Below are positions 8,436 to 16,685 of a stretch of DNA of 64,000 nucleotides, piece after piece (the first letter of the stretch is position 1; the number at the start of each line of letters is the position of its first letter). Where the stretch lies: assembly GCA_020637215.1 (NCBI GenBank), contig JACJWI010000002.1, positions 124,001 through 188,000 of the forward strand. The letters run 5' to 3'. Below the pieces are notes generated by a model. The model saw only the letters and a program-made list of their open reading frames with translations, had not been told where the DNA came from and searched no databases. The position numbers and the translations under genes are program-made. The DNA comes from Microthrixaceae bacterium (GTDB lineage Bacteria > Actinomycetota > Acidimicrobiia > Acidimicrobiales > Microtrichaceae).

Positions 8436-10916
8436 ATGACCACTCGGTCCGACCCCTCCGAGACCCCCCAGGGCCCGGCCGTCGGTGACACCGACGACTG
8501 CGTCCGGGACACCGTCGACGCCCTCGTCGCCGAGTGGTCGGCCGAGCCCCGACTGGTCCATGTGGAACGGCTGTCGGGGCGACCGGCCCGTCTGGCACGC
8601 CCGGCGGAACCGCTGCACCCGGCACTCGAGGATCGTCTGGGCGAGCGGCCGCTGTGGTCGCACCAGGCCCGGGCGATCGACCTGGTCCGCTCGGGTCGCT
8701 CCGTCGTGCTGTCGACGCCGACCGCGTCGGGCAAGTCGCTGTGCTACCAGGTGCCCGCGGTCGACGCGGTGCTGGAACGTGGGGCGTCGACGCTGATGGT
8801 GTTCCCCACCAAGGCGCTGGCCCAGGACCAGCTGCGCACCCTGACCGGATGGGACCTGCCCGGCGTCGTCGCGGCCACCTACGACGGCGACTGCACCCCC
8901 GAGGAGCGGACCTGGGTGCGGGGCCACGCCGACATCCTGCTGACCAACCCCGAGATGCTGCACCACGGCATCCTCCCCAACCACGGCCGCTGGGCCACGT
9001 TCCTGCACCGGTTGGAGCTGGTGGTGATCGACGAGCTCCACGTCCTGCGCGGCGTGTTCGGCACCCACACCGCGCAGGTGCTGCGCCGGCTGAGGCGTCT
9101 CGCGCAGTCCTACGGGGCCACGCCCCGGTTCGTGTTCACCTCGGCCACCATCGGCGACCCGGCCCGTCTGGCGTCCGAGCTGTGCGGGATGGAGGTCACC
9201 GCCGTGACCGCGGATGGCTCACCGTCGGGTGAGCGCACCGTCCTGCTGTGGAACCCCTCCGCCGACGAGCCGTCCTCCGACGGCGTGTCCTCCGATGAGG
9301 TGTCCTCCGATGTCGAGCCGGCGGCGACGGGATCGATCGACGAGCTCGAGCAGATGGAGGACGCCGCCGACGGCGTCGATCGCCGCACGTCGGTGCACGC
9401 CGAGGCCGCGACGGTGGCCGCCCGCCTGGTCACCGCCGGACTGCGGACGCTGGTGTTCTGCCGGTCGCGCAAGGCCACCGAGCTGGTCGCCGCAGAGATC
9501 CGTCACCGCCTCGACCCGGAGCACGTGGACGGCGTGCGGGCCTACCGCGCCGGCTACCTGGTCGGCGAGCGCCGCGACATCGAGGACGACCTGTTCTCGG
9601 GACGTCTCCACTGCGTGGTGGCCACCTCGGCGTTGGAGCTCGGCGTCGACGTCGGCGGCCTCGACGCGGTGGTGCTCGCCGGCTATCCCGGCACGGTCGC
9701 CTCGTTCTGGCAGCAGGTCGGTCGTTCCGGTCGGAGCCGACGGCCGTCGCTCGCGGTGCTGGTGGCGGGTGAGGACCAGCTCGACCAGTGGATGGTGCGT
9801 CACCCCGACGACCTGTTCTCCCGAGCGCCGGAACCGGCGGTCATCAACGCCGACAACCCCTTCGTGTACGTCCCGCATCTGGCCTGCGCCGCTCAGGAGC
9901 AGGCGTTGCGTCGCGACGACGAGCGCATGTGGCCCGACCAGCTCGACGAGGGGGTCCGACGCCTGGTCCTCGGCGACCGCGCCGCGGTGCGACGACGCCG
10001 CGGGCAGCGGGAGGTGGTCTGGACCGGACGGGGCCTGCCCGCCCCGACGATCGGGCTGCGTTCGTCGTCGCGGGGCGAGGTCCGCATCGTCGATGGCGAC
10101 GGCGAGCTGATCGGCACCGTCGGCGCCGACCGGGCGCCGGCCACGGTGCACACCGGAGCGGTCTACCGGCACCAGGGTCGGCCGTACTCGGTCACCGATC
10201 TCGACCTGGACGCCCGCACCGCCGTGGTGGAGCCCACGAGCGGCGACGTGTACACCCGAACCCGATCCGAGACCTCGATCCGGGTGCTGGAGCGGGACCG
10301 CCACCGGGTGGTGGGTGCCGCGGGGCTGGCGCTGGGCAGCGTGGAGGTGACCTCCCAGGTCGTGGGCTTCCAGACCCGAAGCGTCGCCACGCACGAGGTC
10401 CTGGACACGACACCGCTCGACCTCCCGCCGAGCCGCCTGGTCACACGGGCGGTCTGGTACACCTTCGACGACGACCTGGTCGGCCGGTCGGAGGTGGGTG
10501 ATCGGGAGCTGCCCGGAGCGCTGCACGCGTTGGAGCACGCGGCGATCGGGATGCTGCCGCTGTTCACCATCTGCGACCGATGGGACGTCGGCGGGGTCTC
10601 CACGGCGTGGTCCCCCGACACGGCGTCGGCGACGGTGTTCATCCACGACGCCCACGAGGGCGGCGCCGGGATCGCGGAGCTGGCTTTCGACGCGGCCGAC
10701 CGGCACCTGGCCGCCACCCTCGAGCTGATCGACGCCTGTCGGTGCGCGACGGGATGCCCCAGCTGCGTGCAGTCACCCAAGTGCGGCAACGGCAACGAAC
10801 CGCTCTCCCGGGACGGGGCCGTGCGACTGCTCCGCGCCACGCTGTGCCCGACCGACGCCGGCGCCGGCTCCGGTCCTTCGGTCGACTCCGCCATCGACGA
10901 CCGCCACGCATCCTGA
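8436..10916 (+). CDS. DEAD/DEAH-box helicase with DUF1998 zinc domain
   Basis: An 826-aa superfamily II ATPase of the SftH/MrfA (YprA)/Hrq1 clade. Walker A TPTASGKS ends at Lys100, the DEAH-type box is DELH near residue 200, then FTSATI, and the second RecA domain has QQVGRSGRSRR. A C-terminal four-cysteine cluster, CRCATGCPSCVQSPKC near residue 768, is the zinc site of DUF1998. Mycobacterial SftH is a 3'-5' DNA translocase and Bacillus MrfA acts in mitomycin repair, so a DNA-repair role is likely. An acidic insert near 270-310 (SSDGVSSDEVSSD) is unusual. M. tuberculosis has the same gene between topA and the Tad locus. TAGCGT lies 10 nt before the ATG. Confidence 0.9.
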   Translation: MTTRSDPSETPQGPAVGDTDDCVRDTVDALVAEWSAEPRLVHVERLSGRPARLARPAEPLHPALEDRLGERPLWSHQARAIDLVRSGRSVVLSTPTASGKSLCYQVPAVDAVLERGASTLMVFPTKALAQDQLRTLTGWDLPGVVAATYDGDCTPEERTWVRGHADILLTNPEMLHHGILPNHGRWATFLHRLELVVIDELHVLRGVFGTHTAQVLRRLRRLAQSYGATPRFVFTSATIGDPARLASELCGMEVTAVTADGSPSGERTVLLWNPSADEPSSDGVSSDEVSSDVEPAATGSIDELEQMEDAADGVDRRTSVHAEAATVAARLVTAGLRTLVFCRSRKATELVAAEIRHRLDPEHVDGVRAYRAGYLVGERRDIEDDLFSGRLHCVVATSALELGVDVGGLDAVVLAGYPGTVASFWQQVGRSGRSRRPSLAVLVAGEDQLDQWMVRHPDDLFSRAPEPAVINADNPFVYVPHLACAAQEQALRRDDERMWPDQLDEGVRRLVLGDRAAVRRRRGQREVVWTGRGLPAPTIGLRSSSRGEVRIVDGDGELIGTVGADRAPATVHTGAVYRHQGRPYSVTDLDLDARTAVVEPTSGDVYTRTRSETSIRVLERDRHRVVGAAGLALGSVEVTSQVVGFQTRSVATHEVLDTTPLDLPPSRLVTRAVWYTFDDDLVGRSEVGDRELPGALHALEHAAIGMLPLFTICDRWDVGGVSTAWSPDTASATVFIHDAHEGGAGIAELAFDAADRHLAATLELIDACRCATGCPSCVQSPKCGNGNEPLSRDGAVRLLRATLCPTDAGAGSGPSVDSAIDDRHAS

Positions 10917-10934
10917 CCCCGGGCCTGGATCGGG

Positions 10935-11324
10935 TCACGCCCCCTCCACCCGAACCGCCAGCGCCTCGCTCAGCTCGATTCCGCCGACCAGTCGTCCGAC
11001 GACCGGTACCGACGTCGGACGGGTCGACACCCGGACCCGGGCGACCCCGCCGGGAGCGGTGTCACCACCGATCTCGACGCGGAACCGGCCCTGTCCGACG
11101 TCGCGCAGCGACCCGCGCACGGAGGCCGGGTCGGGATCGACCGCTGCGGCCCGCGCCGCGGTGCGCGCCGCGTGGACGGTGAGGACCCGGTCCCGGGCCA
11201 GCAGGCCGACCTGCACGACCAGCAGGAGGGTCGTGACCAGCACCGGCAGCAGCATCGCGATCTCCACCGTGGCCTGGCCGCGGGCGTCGGGCGATGCCCA
11301 CCGATCGGGCCGCCTCACGCTCAT
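10935..11324 (-). CDS. TadE-like pseudopilin
   Basis: A 129-aa small membrane protein. After a short basic head, GQATVEIAMLLPVLVTTLL is the TadE signature: a prepilin-type site (Gly, with Glu at +5) followed by one transmembrane helix, then a mostly beta exported domain. Such proteins assemble with Flp/Tad pili. The ATG at 11324 overlaps the stop of the preceding gene (ATGA). It closes the Tad operon and converges on the helicase gene with only 18 nt between them. Confidence 0.85.
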   Translation of the reverse strand: MSVRRPDRWASPDARGQATVEIAMLLPVLVTTLLLVVQVGLLARDRVLTVHAARTAARAAAVDPDPASVRGSLRDVGQGRFRVEIGGDTAPGGVARVRVSTRPTSVPVVGRLVGGIELSEALAVRVEGA

Positions 11325-11617
11325 CCGGCCTGGGACAGGATCCGTCCGACGATGGCGTCGAACAACCGCGACACGGCGTCGCTGCGCGTGACCCAGGCGA
11401 CCAGCGCAAGGGCCACCGCGGCGGCCCCGAGCAGCACCAGCGCGTACTCGACGGTGCTCTGGGCCTGCTCCTCGAGGCGGCACTGACGGGTGTACCAGCG
11501 CGCCCACAGGGCGGCGCCGGGACCACCCGATCGCGGACGGGACGCTCGGGAGCGGGTCGGGCCGGAACGACCGGTGTCGGAGTGGTCGGGGTACGGGTGG
11601 GACATGGGAACGGTCAC
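11321..11617 (-). CDS. Flp pilin-like protein, DUF4244
   Basis: A 98-aa protein whose core, QAQSTVEYALVLLGAAAVAL, is the Flp-type prepilin motif with the Glu-Tyr pair and a single hydrophobic helix. A 45-residue Pro/Arg-rich leader precedes it. Actinobacterial DUF4244 proteins (Rv3656c type) occupy this exact place. It is the likely major pilin. The GTG at 11617 has GAGGAGG 6 nt upstream and overlaps the tadC stop, a strong signal suggesting high expression within the operon. Confidence 0.85.
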   Translation of the reverse strand: MTVPMSHPYPDHSDTGRSGPTRSRASRPRSGGPGAALWARWYTRQCRLEEQAQSTVEYALVLLGAAAVALALVAWVTRSDAVSRLFDAIVGRILSQAG

Positions 11618-12405
11618 GGTGGTCCTCCTCGGGGGACGAACGGTGCGGAAGGGGGAAGCGGGAACGGCCCGGCGGACGAGGCCGTGGCGCCGAGGAGCGC
11701 GCCGGTCCCGCGGGCGGCGGACAGCGCGACCGGGACCACGGTCAGCATCACGAAGGCGGGCAGCACGAGAGCGACCAGCGGGATCAGCAGCAGAACCGGG
11801 AGTCGACGGACCCGGGCCTCGATCCGCCGTCGTGACCGCCGGCGTTCGGCGTCCGCAAGGCGCACCAGCGCGGCGGCGGGCGGCGTCCCCGACGACGCCG
11901 CGGTCGACAGCGTGGTGACCAGCGGTTGGCCGGCCGGTCCCAGCTCGTGGCGCAACGTGGCGATCACGTCGGCCAGCACCTTCCCGCGCTGCAGATCGGC
12001 ACCGGCGCGCCCGAGCGCCGAAGCCACCGGGCCGTCGCCGACGTCGCCCACGGCTTCGACCGATCCCGCCACCGTCGAGCCTGCCGCGGCAGCCACGGCC
12101 AGGAGGTCACAGCAGTGCGCCATGTCCCACAGCTCCTCGACGGACCGTCCACCCGCGGCTGGCCGGGCCAGCGGTCGCTCAGGACTGCGTTCGGCACGCG
12201 GTCGGGCGGTCTGCAGTCGAGCGACGAGGATCGCCCGGAACGCCCGGTCGACCACCGCCGTGGCGGACGCTCTCGTCGGCTCGGCCCGGACCGCGGACCC
12301 CGGCTCGTCCTCGGGGAAGCGTCGGGGGCGGGGCCGCGGGACGACCAGATCGGCGACCGCGACAGCAGCCGCCGCGGCGAGCAGCCACGGCATCAACGGG
12401 CCCAT
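11614..12405 (-). CDS. TadC-like inner-membrane pilus assembly protein
   Basis: A 263-aa protein with an N-terminal helix, a cytoplasmic type II secretion F-like domain (DMAHCCDLLAVAAAAG onward) and a strongly hydrophobic C-terminal pair (VLLLIPLVALVLPAFVMLTV). It is the partner of TadB in the platform of the Tad machine. The ATG at 12405 follows GGAGGAA at 6-nt spacing and lies 12 nt inside the end of tadB. Its stop overlaps the pilin start. Confidence 0.85.
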   Translation of the reverse strand: MGPLMPWLLAAAAAVAVADLVVPRPRPRRFPEDEPGSAVRAEPTRASATAVVDRAFRAILVARLQTARPRAERSPERPLARPAAGGRSVEELWDMAHCCDLLAVAAAAGSTVAGSVEAVGDVGDGPVASALGRAGADLQRGKVLADVIATLRHELGPAGQPLVTTLSTAASSGTPPAAALVRLADAERRRSRRRIEARVRRLPVLLLIPLVALVLPAFVMLTVVPVALSAARGTGALLGATASSAGPFPLPPSAPFVPRGGPP

Positions 12406-13070
12406 CGACGGTTCCTCCGTCCCGATCCCTGGACGCCCGGCGCGGCCACGGCCCGGGTGACGAGACGGTTCGACACCACTGCTCCGAGCCCATCGAGCAC
12501 GACTCCGACCACCAGGCACGCCCGACCCGCCCCGCTGCCCAGGACCACCCCCGCGAACGACGGGTCGACGGCCGCGAGGACCGTGACGCCGATCAGGGGC
12601 AGGGCGACGAGCACGGTCGCCGAGGTCCGGGCCTGGCTCGTCAGCGCCCGCACCTCGTCGTCGAGCTCGATGCGGTCGACCAGCGCGGCGGCGACGCCGT
12701 CGAGCGCCGCGACCAGGGCCACTCCACGGCCGCGGGAGAACCGGCAAGCCGCCACCAGGAGCTCCACCCCGTCGATCCGGCTGGCCCGACCCCACAGCTC
12801 CATCACCCGGTCCACCCCCAGGCCCCGGTCGAGCAGCGCGACCGCGCCGGCCACCTCTGTGCCGAGCAGCCCGACCGGTCCCCCGGCGAGCTCGCGCAAC
12901 GCCACGGTGAGGGTCGCCCCCGCTCCGACCGAGCGGGCCAGGTCGCCCACCGCGCCGGGCAGGTCCCGGGCCGCCCGGGTGGCCAGGCGTCGGCGGCGAC
13001 GCCGGCCCGACCCGGCGAGGGCCACACCCCCCGCCGTGATCCCGACGACGGCCAGGACCAGCAGCGTCAT
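12393..13070 (-). CDS. TadB-like inner-membrane pilus assembly protein
   Basis: A 225-aa GspF-superfamily protein: an N-terminal transmembrane helix, an Arg-rich stretch, a helical cytosolic domain and C-terminal hydrophobic helices around residues 150-205. It is shorter than typical TadB, as in other actinobacterial Tad loci. Its ATG at 13070 overlaps the tadA stop (ATGA) and its end overlaps tadC. Role is inferred from order and hydropathy. Confidence 0.85.
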   Translation of the reverse strand: MTLLVLAVVGITAGGVALAGSGRRRRRRLATRAARDLPGAVGDLARSVGAGATLTVALRELAGGPVGLLGTEVAGAVALLDRGLGVDRVMELWGRASRIDGVELLVAACRFSRGRGVALVAALDGVAAALVDRIELDDEVRALTSQARTSATVLVALPLIGVTVLAAVDPSFAGVVLGSGAGRACLVVGVVLDGLGAVVSNRLVTRAVAAPGVQGSGRRNRRWAR

Positions 13071-14149
13071 GTCACCGGCACCAGTCGACCGTCGGAGCCG
13101 AGGTCGTGCAGCGAGGCGACCACCCGACGGCCGTCGGGGCGCCGTTCGACCCCCACCAGCGTGTGCAGAGCCGCGTGCACCTGCTGGCGGACGACGTCGA
13201 CGGGGGCGCCGTCGGCACCGGCGACCGCGAACGAGGTGAGGCGGTCGACGGCATCAGACGCCGTCGGGGCGTGCACCGTCGACATCGAGCCGTCGTGGCC
13301 GGTCCCGAGGGCCCACACCATGTCGGCTGCCTCGGCGCCGCGGACCTCACCGACCACGATGCGGTCCGGTCGCAGACGCAGGGCGACCCGCACGAGGTCG
13401 CGGAAGTCCGCCCGCCCCACCCCAGCCGCCCCACCCGGGCGGGCCTCCAGGCGGACGACGCCCCGACCGGGGAGGCGCAGCTCGGCGACGTCCTCGACGG
13501 TGATGATCCGTTCGTGGTCGGGCAGCTCGGATGCGAGCGACGCCAACAGGGTCGTCTTGCCCGATCCCGTCGCTCCGAAGACCACCAGGTTCCGCCGTCC
13601 GACCAGACGTTCCCGAAGGAGTGCGGCGACATCGGGTCGGGCGAGGGAGTCGAGCGGGATCGGGTCGCGCCGGTGGCGTCGGACGGCCAGCACCGGTCCG
13701 TCGACCGCGAGCGGGGGGAGCACCGCGGTCACGCGGGTGCCATCGGCCAGTCGGGCATCCACGACTGGGTGGGCCCGATCGGCGTGCAGTCCGAGCGGTC
13801 CGACGAGTCGCTCGATCGCCCGGTCCACCGCGGCCCGGTCGAGCACGATCCCGGTCGTCTGGAGCTGACCGGCACGCTCCACCCACACCTCGCCCGGACC
13901 GTTGACCAGCACGTCGGTCACCGTCGGGTCGCCCAACAGCCGTTCGACCGCGCCGAGGCCGACCAGGTCGACGGCCAGGGCCCGGGCCGTCTCGATCACC
14001 GCCGCGTCGCCCATCAGCGGACGTTCCTCCCGGACGATGCGGGCCAGCCGTCCGACGGCGTCGTCGCCCCGGTCGCCGTCCGGCTCGGAGCGGAACCGTC
14101 GACCGACGACCGCGACGAGCTCGGGATCGGTGCGGGCCATGGCGATCAC
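13067..14149 (-). CDS. TadA/CpaF-family pilus ATPase
   Basis: A 360-aa secretion ATPase that powers pilus assembly. Walker A FGATGSGKTT lies near residues 194-203, the Asp box follows in TVEDVAEL, and Walker B is RIVVGEVRGAEAADM with STVHA after it. The N-terminal domain includes DVLVNGPGEVWVERAG, typical of CpaF. The GTG at 14149 forms a GTGA overlap with the previous gene, consistent with its neighbours; an ATG nine nt downstream is the alternative. It feeds TadB and TadC encoded directly after it. Confidence 0.9.
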   Translation of the reverse strand: MIAMARTDPELVAVVGRRFRSEPDGDRGDDAVGRLARIVREERPLMGDAAVIETARALAVDLVGLGAVERLLGDPTVTDVLVNGPGEVWVERAGQLQTTGIVLDRAAVDRAIERLVGPLGLHADRAHPVVDARLADGTRVTAVLPPLAVDGPVLAVRRHRRDPIPLDSLARPDVAALLRERLVGRRNLVVFGATGSGKTTLLASLASELPDHERIITVEDVAELRLPGRGVVRLEARPGGAAGVGRADFRDLVRVALRLRPDRIVVGEVRGAEAADMVWALGTGHDGSMSTVHAPTASDAVDRLTSFAVAGADGAPVDVVRQQVHAALHTLVGVERRPDGRRVVASLHDLGSDGRLVPVT

Positions 14150-14811
14150 GGGCGGGACTCCCCGATCTCGGCCAGCGGGGCGAGATCGCGGGCGAGACCC
14201 CGCGGCGGGCGTGACGAGAGCAGACCGGCGTCGACGGCCCGGGCCACCGTCGGGTCCCAGTCCAGCTCGTGCACGGGGATTCCGAGGGCCCGGGACACAT
14301 CGGTGCCGTCGAGAGCCCGGCCCGGCTCGACCACCAGGACGGCGCTGTCCGCTGTCACCTGTGAGCGCACCGCGCGCCGCAGAGCCAGGTAGCAGGCCCG
14401 GACGACGAGGACCGACGTCCCCTCCTCGCACAGCGCCGAGCGCAGAGCCGAATCCGGCGACCGGCCGCCCGCGTCGACGACCACGGCACGTCGGTCCGAG
14501 CGCAGCACCGCCACGAGCTCCCGGACCCGCTCCGCCCCGACCGCTCCGCTCACGTCTCCGGGCAGCAGCCGAAGGCCGTCTGCGACCTCGATCTCCAGTC
14601 GTCCGAGCGCGGCGGCGTCACCGTCGGGGGAGCCCAACCAGTCACCGACGCCGGGGCCGGTCAGTTCCGGAATCCCGAGCAGGGCGGGCTGGTCGCCCGC
14701 CAGGTCGACCAGCAGGACCTCGCGACCCCGCTGGGTGAGGAGGGTGGCCAGGCCGGCGGAGACCACGGAGGTCCCCGACCCGCCCTTGACCGACCACAGG
14801 GTGAACAGCAC
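14146..14811 (-). CDS. CpaE/Ssd-like MinD-family protein
   Basis: A 221-aa protein with the MinD/CpaE fold, first in the Tad operon, where such proteins position the pilus machine. The nucleotide loop reads VKGGSGTSVVSAG. The signature KGG lysine is kept, but the P-loop lysine is replaced by Thr, so ATP hydrolysis is doubtful. VLLVDLAGDQPALLG and VVVDAGGRSPDS give the other Asp positions. The start is GTG at 14811 with AGGAGG about 9 nt upstream. Mycobacterial Ssd (Rv3660c) occupies the same slot and has been linked to septum regulation. Confidence 0.8.
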   Translation of the reverse strand: MLFTLWSVKGGSGTSVVSAGLATLLTQRGREVLLVDLAGDQPALLGIPELTGPGVGDWLGSPDGDAAALGRLEIEVADGLRLLPGDVSGAVGAERVRELVAVLRSDRRAVVVDAGGRSPDSALRSALCEEGTSVLVVRACYLALRRAVRSQVTADSAVLVVEPGRALDGTDVSRALGIPVHELDWDPTVARAVDAGLLSSRPPRGLARDLAPLAEIGESRP

Positions 14812-14951
14812 GCGCGCGACCTCCTGACATGCCCGCCGTGGGCGGGCCGTGAGGGGGAAGCGGCTCCGGAGGAGACCGACACCGGTTCCGGGCCGACCGA
14901 TGCGGTCGGCGGTGAGGTGTCGTCAGGACCCTACGACGGATCAGGGTCGTC

Positions 14952-14992
14952 GACCACCGGGGACCGCGACCCGGTCGCGGTCCCCGGTGGTC
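14952..14992 (-). terminator. Strong hairpin downstream of the sigma gene
   Basis: A perfect 19-bp stem (14952-14970 pairing with 14974-14992) with a 3-nt loop lies 16 nt beyond the sigma-factor stop. No T-run follows on the minus strand, so it is a U-tract-less hairpin of the kind proposed to terminate in GC-rich actinobacteria. Confidence 0.7.
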
Positions 14993-15007
14993 CTGACGTC
15001 GCTCAGA

Positions 15008-15940
15008 TCAGACCAGGAGCAGGTCCCGAGCCCCGGACTCGTTGGAGGGGTGGCGGAGCTTCGACATGGCCCGGACCTCGATCTGACGGATCCGCTCGCG
15101 GGTCAGCTCGAACTGCGCGCCGACCTCCTCGAGGGTCCGGGGTTCACCCCGGTCCAGCCCGTAGCGCAGTCGCAGCACCTCGCGCTCGCGCTCCTCGAGC
15201 CCGGAGAGCAGGTCGTCGACCGCTGTGGGGACCATCGCGTGCAGCGCCGCGCCCTCGGCCGTCGGAGCATCATCCGCGACCAGGTCGGCCAGGACCGCGT
15301 CCGCGTCCTCCCGGAGCGGTTCGTCCAGCGAGAGGGGCTCGACCGCGTACAGAAGGGTCTCGGTGACCTTGTCCTCGGGCAGATCGACCTCGCGTGCCAG
15401 CTCGGCGGTGGTCGGCATCCGACCCAGCTCGATCTCGAGCCGCGAACGCGTCCGCTGGACCCGAGTCATCGTGTCGCCCGCGTGGACGGGGATGCGGATG
15501 GTGCGGCCGGTGTTGGCGATGCCGCGGGTGATCGCCTGGCGGATCCACCAGGTCGCGTAGGTCGAGAACTTGAAGCCCTTGCGCCAGTCGAACTTCTCCA
15601 CCGCGTGCATCAGCCCGAGGTTGCCCTCCTGGATGAGGTCGAGAAGCGGGACCCCTGAGCTCTGGTAGCGCTTGGCGATCGAGACGACCAGACGCAGGTT
15701 GGCCTGCACGAACTGCTCGGCCGCGGCCTCGCCCGCCCGCACCCGACGTTGCATCTGGCGGCGTCGGGTCGCAGGGATGGCGGCGCCGGATCCGAGCTCG
15801 CGGGCCGCCGCCGCACCGTCTTCCATGACGCGGGCCAGGCGAGCTTCGTCGTCCTTGGTCAGCAGGTCGTGGCGACCGATCTCGGCCAGGTACCTACGGA
15901 CCAGGTCCTCGTCGTCGCGCTCCCGTCGCTGGTCGGTCAC
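15008..15940 (-). CDS. RNA polymerase sigma factor, sigma-70 group 2
   Basis: A 310-aa sigma factor. Region 1.2 is DLVRRYLAEIGRHDLLT, region 2 runs from NLRLVVSIAKRYQ through GNLGLMHAVEKFD to YATWWIRQAITRGIAN, region 3 follows IRIPVHAGDTM, and region 4.2 is TLEEVGAQFELTRERIRQIE. The long acidic N-terminus of the primary sigma is absent, so this looks like a SigB/Hrd-type alternative factor recognising similar promoters. The GTG at 15940 has a GAGG 5 nt upstream; a second GTG two codons earlier is possible. It is monocistronic, with a strong hairpin after the stop. Confidence 0.9.
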   Translation of the reverse strand: MTDQRRERDDEDLVRRYLAEIGRHDLLTKDDEARLARVMEDGAAAARELGSGAAIPATRRRQMQRRVRAGEAAAEQFVQANLRLVVSIAKRYQSSGVPLLDLIQEGNLGLMHAVEKFDWRKGFKFSTYATWWIRQAITRGIANTGRTIRIPVHAGDTMTRVQRTRSRLEIELGRMPTTAELAREVDLPEDKVTETLLYAVEPLSLDEPLREDADAVLADLVADDAPTAEGAALHAMVPTAVDDLLSGLEEREREVLRLRYGLDRGEPRTLEEVGAQFELTRERIRQIEVRAMSKLRHPSNESGARDLLLV

Positions 15941-16108
15941 CGGCACCTCGCCTTCCCTCGGATCGCGGCGGTCGACCCGACCGCCGGGTCCCCGGGACGT
16001 GTCGCTCCCAGTGGACCTCACGTCATCGGCACGGCAGGGTCGAAAACCTGAGCGCGATCCGACACGCACCGGCACGCGCCCTCATCCGCTCGTGGGACCC
16101 GGGGTGGT

Positions 16109-16684
16109 TCAGGCGGTGAACCCGCAGGTGGCCTCGAGCAGGTCGAGCATCTCGACAGGCGGCCGATCCGGTCCGACCCGGGTGCGGACGTCCGCCGCAT
16201 CGGCTCGGAGGCGATCCACCTGGGCCGGCAGTCGCGCCAGCAGCGGTCGGTCCGCCACCGGGGTGCACCGCAACAGGTGTGTGTCGTAGGCGTCGGCCAG
16301 GGCTGACGCGACGACCACCCACGCGGCGAGGCGGTCGCCCTGGCTCAGCGCTCCCAGCAGCTCGAGCACGGCGTCGGCGGCGGGGCCGGGTGAACGCACG
16401 AGCGTGTCCCGGGGCAGCTCCCGCAGCCTCGGCAGGCGGTCCACGAGGAGCGCGGAACGTGCGGCGTGGCCCATGGCGAGCCGGTCGAGCACGACGACGA
16501 CGTGCGCGCCGTCCGCGTCGGGCGCCCACCCGCCGACGATCCGGTGCAACCGGGCTTCGGTCCACGCCCAGGACCCGAGCCGGCCGGCAGAGCTGAGCAG
16601 GTCGAGCGGACCCGAGTCGTCCCGGAACTCTCCCGCGACGGTCGAGGCCGGTGGGTACCCGTCGACGACGTCTGGCGTCACCAC
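16109..16684 (-). CDS. Unrecognised 191-aa protein downstream of nadE
   Basis: I do not recognise this family. It is predicted helical and soluble, with no signal peptide or membrane segment. It has a Trp/His-containing stretch near the N-terminus (SWAWTEARLHRIVGGW), a paired-helix pattern, and a late YDTHLLRCTPV. The spacing of His, Asp and Glu recalls small ferritin-like helical bundles, but I see no clear metal motif. The GTG at 16684 lies one base past the nadE stop, with a second GTG next to it. Close coupling implies co-transcription with nadE. Codon use matches the neighbours, so it is likely a real gene. Confidence 0.7.
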   Translation of the reverse strand: MVTPDVVDGYPPASTVAGEFRDDSGPLDLLSSAGRLGSWAWTEARLHRIVGGWAPDADGAHVVVVLDRLAMGHAARSALLVDRLPRLRELPRDTLVRSPGPAADAVLELLGALSQGDRLAAWVVVASALADAYDTHLLRCTPVADRPLLARLPAQVDRLRADAADVRTRVGPDRPPVEMLDLLEATCGFTA

Positions 16685-16685
16685 G

